Positions 43,950-50,248 of a stretch of DNA of 64,000 nucleotides are shown in pieces. Each line of letters begins with the position of its first letter. Within the stretch, counting starts at the first letter, position 1. The stretch lies in the IMG/VR virus record IMGVR_UViG_3300021479_000006, positions 62,001 to 126,000 of that record; one strand, written 5' to 3'. The DNA comes from a virus. Under the pieces are notes generated by a model. That model ran no database searches, was not told the origin of the DNA, and saw nothing but the letters and a program-made list of their open reading frames with translations. The translations under genes were made by a program, and so were the position numbers.

Positions 43950-44026
43950 CAGCAGCTGGCATTGGCGAGCCGAGCATTCTCCAAAAGTGTGTCGAAAGAC
44001 TTGTAGATCCGACTTCTACCTGCTGT
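43950..44026 (+). tRNA. tRNA with CCA anticodon (Trp), unusual long variable arm
   Basis: Acceptor ACAGCAG / CTGCTGT, anticodon arm GCATT-CTCCAAA-AGTGT (anticodon CCA, two wobble pairs), T arm GTAGA-TCCGACT-TCTAC, discriminator G. Between anticodon and T arms lies GTCGAAAGACTT, which can form a 3-bp mini-stem with a GAAA loop, as in class II tRNAs (Ser, Leu, Tyr). A Trp anticodon on a class II-like body is unusual; G73 is compatible with both Trp and Ser. The D stem is short. Confidence 0.65.
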
Positions 44027-44034
44027 GCAAAAAT

Positions 44035-44107
44035 ATTCCTGTAGTTCAATTGGATAGAACAAATTACTACGGATAATTAGATAAAGGTTCGAGTCCTTTC
44101 GGGAATA
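44035..44107 (+). tRNA. tRNA-Arg (ACG anticodon)
   Basis: Acceptor ATTCCTG / CGGGAAT, D arm GTTC / GAAC, anticodon arm AATTA-CTACGGA-TAATT (ACG), T arm AAAGG-TTCGAGT-CCTTT, discriminator A. A34 would need host TadA deamination to inosine to read CGT/CGC/CGA. Confidence 0.88.
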
Positions 44108-44116
44108 CAAAAATAT

Positions 44117-44190
44117 TATCTTGTAGCTCAATTGAATAGAGCGATTGCCTTCTAAGCAGTAGGTTGCAGGTTTGAATCCTGCCAAGGTAA
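44117..44190 (+). tRNA. tRNA-Arg (TCT anticodon)
   Basis: Acceptor TATCTTG / CAAGGTA, D arm GCTC / GAGC, anticodon arm ATTGC-CTTCTAA-GCAGT (TCT), T arm GCAGG-TTTGAAT-CCTGC. Reads AGA/AGG, the common Arg codons of this AT-rich genome. Confidence 0.92.
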
Positions 44191-44195
44191 CAAAT

Positions 44196-44268
44196 TCCGG
44201 AGTAGCTCAATTGATGGAGCATCTGACTTGTAATCAGAAGGTTGAGGGTTTGATCCCCTTCTCCGGAT
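44196..44268 (+). tRNA. tRNA-Thr (TGT anticodon)
   Basis: Acceptor TCCGGAG / CTCCGGA, D arm GCTC / GAGC, anticodon arm TCTGA-CTTGTAA-TCAGA (TGT), T arm GAGGG / CCCTT, discriminator T. It ends 15 bp before the arginyl-tRNA synthetase start. Confidence 0.92.
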
Positions 44269-44283
44269 CAAACGTATATAACT

Positions 44284-45459
44284 ATGAAAATAAATATCAA
44301 CATATTAAAAGAAATTCCTAAGAACTTTGGTTCTGGATTATGTGTATATGGTAAACCTAGTGAAGAAGTTTCTTCATGGATAAACTATCACAATTTTGAA
44401 ACCGAGTTATCTGGAAGCTTCACTAATATAATAATACCAGAAGATTTAGATATTAATACAGCTTTTTACATTAACGAGCAGTATGAGTATATTGATGGGA
44501 TTAGTCCAAATCTCAATAAGTATACTCATTTAGGACATATATCTAACTTTGTATTAGCTAAAACTTTTCAAAAACTTGGTATAGGAAAACAATTTATCGC
44601 TAACCTCGGTGATACTTTGGAGGGTAATGTTAAAAAAGAAGATGCTTTAAAAGTTTATCAGGAAATATGTAACACTTTCGATTACAAAATTGATAAAATA
44701 TTCTTTGCTTCTGAATTAGAATATACTGGTGAACTTTTAGAAAACGGACAAGGTGAATATGAAGGCACTAAAATATTTAACATAAATGATAAGAAATTGG
44801 TCGGAATTAAAAGTAATGGGGCTACATCATATTTTTATCAGGATGTAGCCCTGGCCTCTATACTAAACAGTAAAACTTTATACATGACAGGTTTGGAACA
44901 AGGTGAGCATTTTAAATCTTTGAAAATATTATTTCCAAATGTTGAACATCTACCTCTTGGTTTAGTTATGGTAAAAGGCGAGAAAATGTCTTCTCGTTTA
45001 GGTAATGTGATCTTATTTTCTGAGATCATAGATATGTTCAAAGAGAAATTTGGTGATAATGATAAGCTTGTATGGAATGTATTAGCAGGTTATATTTTAA
45101 AATCTATTCCTGGAACCAATAAAAACATTGATTTGGATCAATTGGATAATGTTAAGATGTCAGCCGGTTTATATTTGAGCTATACGTTGGCTAAATTAAA
45201 AAGTGCTGGATTAGTTGTAAATGATATATCTGATTTCAATTCAGTTTTCTTAAAAATAAAAACATTGAAAGCAAAGAATAGTTTATCACCAAATATATTG
45301 TTTGAAGCTTTAGTGGAACAGGCTAAAAAGATAAGTGGTTTGTATGAGTTATATCAAATAAAAGGAAACGACGATAATCAAAAAATGTTCAACCCCTTGG
45401 CTGAGGACTTATTATTTGGTATGAAACTATTAGGTCTTTATGATATAGACAAGGTGTAA
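44284..45459 (+). CDS. argS: Arginyl-tRNA synthetase (compact, class I)
   Basis: 391 aa. The ArgRS-specific HIGH region reads SPNLNKYTHLGH (residues 74-85). Further blocks are KSNGATSYFYQDVALA (about 176-191), GLEQGEHFKSLKILF and the KMSKS loop EKMSSRLGN (about 233-241). The bacterial enzyme is about 550-580 aa; this copy has a very short N-terminus before the catalytic core, so the Add1 D-loop-binding domain is missing, and only about 130 residues follow the KMSSR loop as a reduced anticodon-binding domain. It sits 15 bp after five tRNAs, two of them tRNA-Arg. Phage ArgRS genes are rare in my knowledge. Confidence 0.88.
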   Translation: MKININILKEIPKNFGSGLCVYGKPSEEVSSWINYHNFETELSGSFTNIIIPEDLDINTAFYINEQYEYIDGISPNLNKYTHLGHISNFVLAKTFQKLGIGKQFIANLGDTLEGNVKKEDALKVYQEICNTFDYKIDKIFFASELEYTGELLENGQGEYEGTKIFNINDKKLVGIKSNGATSYFYQDVALASILNSKTLYMTGLEQGEHFKSLKILFPNVEHLPLGLVMVKGEKMSSRLGNVILFSEIIDMFKEKFGDNDKLVWNVLAGYILKSIPGTNKNIDLDQLDNVKMSAGLYLSYTLAKLKSAGLVVNDISDFNSVFLKIKTLKAKNSLSPNILFEALVEQAKKISGLYELYQIKGNDDNQKMFNPLAEDLLFGMKLLGLYDIDKV

Positions 45460-45480
45460 AATATTCAACACCTTGTCTAT
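45445..45480. terminator. Hairpin at the convergent argS/endolysin junction
   Basis: A 13-bp stem (ATAGACAAGGTGT / ACACCTTGTCTAT) that includes the last argS codons; there is no strong T run on either side, so it may be a weak terminator or an mRNA-end stabiliser. Confidence 0.5.
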
Positions 45481-45490
45481 CATAAGTAAT

Positions 45491-46069
45491 TTATTTAGCT
45501 ATAGAAGCTGTTGTAGGAGCTGCCTGTATAACGGATTTACATTTAACTACCCACATCTTTCTTTCATTAAGACCATTATAACCGCCATTAATTTTTTTAG
45601 TGATTGATACTACATCATCTTTATCAGCAAAAACGTTGAGACCTTTTCTATTCCAGAACCAGCCTGCCACTAAACCATCCCATGGTTCATGTGCAACTAA
45701 ATCAGGGTTTGTAACAAAATCTTGTCCAAATTCAGCTGATGCAGCTTTATAATTACCTTTTCCGGTTAATTGGAACCAACCTCGACCCCTGTATAAATAT
45801 CCATCACCATCATGTTCAGGAGTATTACCAAGATCTACTCTTGTATCATAAGCTAACTGAGCCGGAGTATTACCCCAAATCTCTGTTGAATATCTGAAAG
45901 CACCAGATTCATGTAATACTTGGGCCAAGAAATGGCAAATTCTAAGAATAGTATTAATATTGTATTTTATAAATGTTTGATTTAAGGCATCTGTAATTGT
46001 TTGAAGTCTAGCATCATCGTAATGTGTTGGTACTATAATAGATGCTAACTGTTCTTTTGTAATAGACAT
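45491..46069 (-). CDS. Endolysin, GH19 chitinase-like / muramidase fold
   Basis: 192 aa. Catalytic-domain blocks: HFLAQVLHESGAFRYSTE (catalytic Glu in HES), YRGRGWFQLTGKGNYKAAS, NPDLVAHEPWDGLVAGWFW and ITKKINGGYNGLNER. These match glycoside hydrolase 19 endolysins that cut the peptidoglycan sugar backbone. No signal peptide, so a holin is needed for export; small membrane proteins at 43427 and 6547 are candidates. A lipoprotein gene lies on the other side of the divergent promoter. Confidence 0.88.
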   Translation of the reverse strand: MSITKEQLASIIVPTHYDDARLQTITDALNQTFIKYNINTILRICHFLAQVLHESGAFRYSTEIWGNTPAQLAYDTRVDLGNTPEHDGDGYLYRGRGWFQLTGKGNYKAASAEFGQDFVTNPDLVAHEPWDGLVAGWFWNRKGLNVFADKDDVVSITKKINGGYNGLNERKMWVVKCKSVIQAAPTTASIAK

Positions 46070-46195
46070 AAGAGAATTTTTGATTTCCTTTATCTATATT
46101 TTTAGATAAATGTTTTTATTCCACAAATACATCAGTACCAATATTAAAACATAAGATAGTTTTGTTATATAACAATAAATGCTTATTATTGTAAT

Positions 46196-46561
46196 ATGAA
46201 ACATTTCATGATTCTTATCATCGGTATTATATTCACTACGGGATGTTATAAACCACCACAAAAAGTATCTTACATCGTGAAAGATACTATTTATGTTACT
46301 GTCATCGATACGATATATTTACATCATTATGTAGATACTATAGTTGAAAGAATCATAATACCATATACAAGTATGATTACATCTATTGATAAAATATGTA
46401 TACCTAATAATAAACCATATTATTCAAAATTTTCTAAACTAGGTATAACTATAAACATACCTAAGAGAAAAACGCTGTCGGATTTTAGACCAGGGCTCCA
46501 GTATCATATTATTATACCTAAACCAAAAGTAAAAAAACCAAAACATTCTTACGATTTTTGA
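46196..46561 (+). CDS. Lipoprotein (121 aa), possible outer-membrane spanin
   Basis: A signal peptide with a lipobox (MKHFMILIIGIIFTTGC, Cys at 17) followed by a periplasmic domain rich in beta-branched residues (YVTVIDTIYLHHYVDTIVER) and a basic, Pro-rich C-terminus. It sits divergent from the endolysin, which suggests an o-spanin-type lysis protein, but it is longer than typical o-spanins and no i-spanin is next to it. Confidence 0.6.
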   Translation: MKHFMILIIGIIFTTGCYKPPQKVSYIVKDTIYVTVIDTIYLHHYVDTIVERIIIPYTSMITSIDKICIPNNKPYYSKFSKLGITINIPKRKTLSDFRPGLQYHIIIPKPKVKKPKHSYDF

Positions 46562-46579
46562 AATCACAAAGAATTTTAG

Positions 46580-46587
46580 TAAATTTG
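46580..46587 (+). promoter_or_regulatory. Bacteroidota-type -7 element
   Basis: TAAATTTG, 22 bp before the ATG at 46610, matching TAnnTTTG. Confidence 0.45.
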
Positions 46588-46609
46588 ATACAAAATTAAG
46601 AATAAAAAA

Positions 46610-46822
46610 ATGTCCACAAGTTTGTTATGCAATAATTGTAAATCACCTATACGTAAAAGTAACCAAGAAGAAGTTTATGAGAATAACTTTTTTTATAAAA
46701 ATGATAATGGTCAACCTATATGCAAATATTGTGGACCCAAAAATTATTCGGATGATTTTGGATGGGTATTTATTGGTATGGTAATAATAGCCCTAATTGC
46801 TATAGTATTCACAATCGTGTAA
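46610..46822 (+). CDS. Small zinc-knuckle protein with C-terminal membrane anchor
   Basis: 70 aa. Two CxxC pairs (LLCNNCKSPI and ICKYCGPKNY) make a zinc ribbon; the last 20 residues (VFIGMVIIALIAIVFTIV) form a membrane anchor. A tail-anchored zinc-ribbon topology. It precedes an unknown gene by 4 bp. Confidence 0.6.
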   Translation: MSTSLLCNNCKSPIRKSNQEEVYENNFFYKNDNGQPICKYCGPKNYSDDFGWVFIGMVIIALIAIVFTIV

Positions 46823-46826
46823 AATC

Positions 46827-47165
46827 ATGAAAGAGGTAAAGGATCCTTGTTATCAAATCACAAAAAAAGTTAAAACTGTTTTATATACAGATGGTATGAT
46901 AGAGGATTTTCCTTTAATTAAAAAGACTAGAGAACAAATTATCGAACTTATAACTCAGGCTCGTTTACAGAAGTATAACTCTTTGACTAAAGAAGAGTTG
47001 ATTGAGAAGTTAATGAGAAAGAATGCTGTTAGAATAGAAAGTACAAAGAATGATGATCTGGAGGATTTAGTGGATAAACTTGTAGGATTCGGTCATATTA
47101 TTAATGAACCTTGTCCATACAATGGTATTCATTGTTCCTTTGGTGATATAAATGGTTTAGTTTAA
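46827..47165 (+). CDS. Hypothetical protein (112 aa)
   Basis: No family recognised. The middle is helical with a SAP-like pattern (SLTKEELIEKLMRKNAVR), and the C-terminus is Cys-containing (NEPCPYNGIHCSFGD). It lies in an operon with the tail-anchored and TrpF-like genes (gaps of 4 and 6 bp). Confidence 0.5.
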   Translation: MKEVKDPCYQITKKVKTVLYTDGMIEDFPLIKKTREQIIELITQARLQKYNSLTKEELIEKLMRKNAVRIESTKNDDLEDLVDKLVGFGHIINEPCPYNGIHCSFGDINGLV

Positions 47166-47171
47166 AAAATT

Positions 47172-47894
47172 ATGATACACACTGTAACAATTACTGGAGC
47201 TGATGATAACGTAGAACAGAAAGAATTACAAAAACTCTTTGTTAAATATCCATTTGTCGAATGGGGTATTTTATTTTCAAAAACCAGAGCTGGAACACAG
47301 CGTTATCCATCTACTAAGTGGATAGATAATTTAGGCAGTATAGATGAATTATTTGATCGCAAGAAAGTTAAGTTCTCATCGCATATTTGTGGTTCTATAT
47401 GTGAAGATTTTCTTCAAGGTGATAGAAAAATCTTAAAACTTATACAAACTAATGTATTTACAAGATTTCAATTGAATTTTAATATTGAGAAATACTCTGT
47501 TAATATATTTGATTTCATTCATTTAATGATTCGTGCTGAAGAGAAATCATACAATGGTTTAAATGTTATACTTCAATATAATCAACCAAATAAAGCATTC
47601 ATGGATTTTTTAATAAAATATCAACCAGGTGAATTTTTACATTACTTATATGATTCTTCAGGTGGTAATGGTAAAACACCTGATTCCTGGCCAGCTCCTT
47701 TATCCAAACCTACCGGTTATGCTGGAGGATTAAATTTGGAAAATTTAGATTCAGAAATTCAAAAGATACTAAGTGTAACTGGTGAAACACCTATTTGGAT
47801 AGATGCTGAATCTGGTATCAGAACAAATAATGAATTTGATTTAGTTAAGGTAGAAAAATTTTTAGAGATAGCATCCAAATATGTTGAAAAATAA
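47172..47894 (+). CDS. TIM-barrel protein resembling phosphoribosylanthranilate isomerase (TrpF)
   Basis: 240 aa. It starts with a barrel strand (HTVTITGADDNVEQ), has VILQYN in the middle, and the C-terminal half shows YDSSGGNGKTPDSWP, GYAGGLNLENLDSEI and IWIDAESGIRT, closely following the TrpF blocks (DSxxGGTGxxFDW, AGGLxPENV, DVSSGVE). The catalytic Cys of TrpF at the first strand is not obvious (ITGADD instead of ICGxT), so the reaction is probably different. No other tryptophan gene is near. A sugar-phosphate or nucleotide-derived substrate is possible. Confidence 0.6.
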   Translation: MIHTVTITGADDNVEQKELQKLFVKYPFVEWGILFSKTRAGTQRYPSTKWIDNLGSIDELFDRKKVKFSSHICGSICEDFLQGDRKILKLIQTNVFTRFQLNFNIEKYSVNIFDFIHLMIRAEEKSYNGLNVILQYNQPNKAFMDFLIKYQPGEFLHYLYDSSGGNGKTPDSWPAPLSKPTGYAGGLNLENLDSEIQKILSVTGETPIWIDAESGIRTNNEFDLVKVEKFLEIASKYVEK

Positions 47895-47940
47895 TATTTA
47901 ATCTAGTTTAAACTCAGAATATATAAAGCATGAAAAAATA

Positions 47941-48797
47941 GTATATTATATACCTGTTGCAACCATTTTTTAATTTATACGTATAAGAGTCTATAAAATA
48001 GGCTAATATATGTTTATGCATTTATCCCGATAATTACATTTTATACTTAATTGTATAGAATAAATTATATTTTCTTATTTAATATACCCTTTAAATCTGT
48101 CACCAAAAATTGCATGTGCTCAAGTAAGCTACTTCTGTCTACAGTATTTCCGTTTACGGTTATGTAATTATGTTCACTAATTTCAACATTAACTACAATT
48201 TGAGAAACCTGTTCTCTTAATCTTTTTTCGTATTGCCTAAAATCATTTATTGTTTTTTCGTAATCATCTTTCGCTAATTTCAGGCTATCATTTAAACGTT
48301 TATTTTCTTCTAAGTAATGTCTATTCTGATCAAGTTCTTTTTTGAATCCATAATTTTTAAGTATATAATTAGAAATAGGAAATGAAAGCAAAAGAAACAT
48401 TAATCCAGACAACAAAAAACATACTATTATCATATCTAGTGTCATTTTCTCATATTTTGAAATTATTAAGGCAATAGCTACTCCTATTGCAATACCTATT
48501 AGAGGAAAAATCAAATTAACGATTACATCTCTTGAACTTATTTTTTCATTCATATAAATTAAGGCTTAAGTTAAAACCCTAAAATACACGAAAAATCTAG
48601 CATCTAAGGTTTATTTTCTTTTTGTACACTATTTCTTTTACTGCTTTCTTAGGTTTATAATTCAGCATTTCAGGACTGTGCCCCAAGGCTAACTTTACTG
48701 GTAACAATTAAAATACCTAATTTTCAGTCGCTTATCAAAAAAAGCGAAATCACTGAAATTTAAGGAAAATGACGGTTGCAACAGGTTTATAATATAC
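47941..48797. mobile_element. Transposon-like insertion with 24-bp inverted repeats and 8-bp target duplication
   Basis: The ends are 24-bp inverted repeats (47941-47964 and 48774-48797) differing at one position; the outer part reads GTATATTATA and the inner part ACCTGTTGCAACC. Immediately outside both ends is AAAAAATA (47933-47940 and 48798-48805), an exact 8-bp direct repeat. Inside are one minus-strand gene (48065-48553) and about 220 bp (48554-48773) of more GC-rich sequence with a 35-codon minus-strand frame (ending 48597) that looks like a gene remnant. No transposase is present, so it would be non-autonomous. Confidence 0.65.
48065..48553 (-). CDS. Membrane protein with coiled coil, cargo of the insertion
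   Basis: 162 aa. Two membrane helices (about residues 11-31 and 40-62) are followed by a coiled coil (about 70-118) and a small C-terminal part (VVNVEISEHNYITVNGNTVD). No family recognised. It is the only intact gene between the inverted repeats. Its function could be anything from immunity to host interaction; nothing decides. Confidence 0.55.
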   Translation of the reverse strand: MNEKISSRDVIVNLIFPLIGIAIGVAIALIISKYEKMTLDMIIVCFLLSGLMFLLLSFPISNYILKNYGFKKELDQNRHYLEENKRLNDSLKLAKDDYEKTINDFRQYEKRLREQVSQIVVNVEISEHNYITVNGNTVDRSSLLEHMQFLVTDLKGILNKKI

Positions 48798-48854
48798 AAA
48801 AAATATGTTGTTAGTTTTGCTGATTTTATAAAAGAAAGTATAGATAATTCAGTA

Positions 48855-49403
48855 ATGAATAAACCAGAAGATATATACAATTATATTAGTAATCTACCAG
48901 GAAGAGGTAAAATATATAGTCAGTCATCATACCACACTAAAGATATTTTATATAAAGATAGTATAATTACTGCAATAAATTCATCATTCAATGATATTCG
49001 CACTTTTTATATAAAATATAACAAGACCTTAAATAAAATAAAACATAGTCTTCCAACACCAACAAATTTAAGAATACCTCTTTATGATAAATTAAATAAT
49101 ATAATAATACATTGTGAACGATATTCAAAAAACAAAATGTATTTAGATCTTGCTAAGTTAATGTGTTTTCAGACTATGTCATTTCTATTATATGAAGACT
49201 ATTTCAATATTAATTTTTCATATGCAAATCATAATTTCGAAGAAGTAATAAACAATATTGTTATACCTGAAACAGAAATAGATTTTTATAACTTTGTAGC
49301 AAATTTTGTAAATGGTGATCCAATTAAAGGTTTATTACTTTTTAGTAAAAATTCAGAACCAATATTAGTGACTATGACACTCTTTATTCAGGGTAAAAAA
49401 TAA
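48855..49403 (+). CDS. Hypothetical protein (182 aa)
   Basis: No family recognised. It starts MNKPEDIYNYISNLPGRGKI and is helical, rich in Tyr, Asn and Ile. Its upstream region contains the right end of the insertion, so its original promoter may have been displaced or replaced by the TATAATATAC sequence within the repeat. Confidence 0.55.
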   Translation: MNKPEDIYNYISNLPGRGKIYSQSSYHTKDILYKDSIITAINSSFNDIRTFYIKYNKTLNKIKHSLPTPTNLRIPLYDKLNNIIIHCERYSKNKMYLDLAKLMCFQTMSFLLYEDYFNINFSYANHNFEEVINNIVIPETEIDFYNFVANFVNGDPIKGLLLFSKNSEPILVTMTLFIQGKK

Positions 49404-49409
49404 AAAATT

Positions 49410-49709
49410 ATGTTGAACCCAATATCAAATAAAATAGTAGTTAAGATAAATAATTCTGGTAGTTGTTTTTTAAGTGATCCAGACTCTATGCTGGCTTCAG
49501 TTCTTACAGAAGTATTAACTGCTATGGGACATAAATTCCCTTTTAGTAAAGACATATTATCTCAATTAAATGAAAATGAGCTTGAATCTAATAAGGATAT
49601 ATTTCCGAAGAAAATTAATTACTATCTTGGTAGCACATTTATTATGCAGGAAAATATTTTAAACCCTGGTGTGTTTAGATTTTATTCACCCTTTATATCA
49701 TTTTCGTAG
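49410..49709 (+). CDS. Hypothetical protein (99 aa)
   Basis: No family recognised. It starts MLNPISNKIVVKINNSGSCF, 6 bp after the previous gene, and overlaps the convergent rhomboid gene by 28 bp. Confidence 0.5.
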   Translation: MLNPISNKIVVKINNSGSCFLSDPDSMLASVLTEVLTAMGHKFPFSKDILSQLNENELESNKDIFPKKINYYLGSTFIMQENILNPGVFRFYSPFISFS

Positions 49710-50248
49710 GAGATTTCTTTATTATTAAGGTATTCATAATAACCATATAAAATACCTACAACAGCACCTAAAACATGTGCTTCATAAGCAATATTATCAT
49801 TAGGTAGTGCTACAACATTAATAAAATTACTAATTATGGACCATATGATATAAAATCGGATCAACCAAAATCTTGTAACAACTAAGGCGTACCCTTTAAG
49901 TACATAAATTCCGGTTGAGGCACCAAGTAATCCTCCAGGCGTTCCCATAAAATAACAAGCGTATAATAAATTCGCTATGGCACCAAGCAAAAATATTTTG
50001 AATATATCTTTTCTGTTTTCATATACTTCAAGATAATATCCTGTCATAAATAAGACAACAATATTATTTAGTATGTGTGAATAATCCGAATGGAAAAACA
50101 AAGCTGTTACAGAAGTTATGAATGTAAATCTATTACCTTTTGTAATACAGAAAAACCATAAGAATACATCATTGTATATACAGATCTGCTCAAAAATAAA
50201 ACAGAAAATAATTATACATATTAACAGAACAGTTTTATTCTTCTTCAT
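49682..50248 (-). CDS. Rhomboid-family intramembrane serine protease
   Basis: 188 aa with about six membrane helices. Rhomboid landmarks: FFHSDYSHILNNI (H...H..NN of helix 2), LLGASTGIYVLKG with the catalytic Ser111 in a GAST form of the usual GxSG, and YEAHVLGAVVGILYGY with the catalytic His in the AHxxGxxxG helix. These proteases cut transmembrane substrates. It overlaps the gp46 gene start region by 14 bp and is co-transcribed after it. Whether the Thr after Ser impairs activity is open. Confidence 0.8.
   Translation of the reverse strand: MKKNKTVLLICIIIFCFIFEQICIYNDVFLWFFCITKGNRFTFITSVTALFFHSDYSHILNNIVVLFMTGYYLEVYENRKDIFKIFLLGAIANLLYACYFMGTPGGLLGASTGIYVLKGYALVVTRFWLIRFYIIWSIISNFINVVALPNDNIAYEAHVLGAVVGILYGYYEYLNNKEISYENDIKGE

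Noticed and set aside
43913-44185. Open frame of about 90 codons on the minus strand (and one of 62 codons on the plus strand) across the tRNA cluster
   Set aside because: It runs antisense through four tRNA genes; the apparent peptide is made of tRNA sequence, so coding is very unlikely.
46070-46195. Riboswitch between the endolysin and lipoprotein genes
   Set aside because: Only short AT-rich promoter-like sequence is present; no conserved aptamer-like structure was seen there or elsewhere in the window.
47941-48797. Invertible (phase-variation) segment
   Set aside because: No recombinase is nearby, and exact 8-bp direct repeats outside the inverted repeats fit transposition better than inversion.
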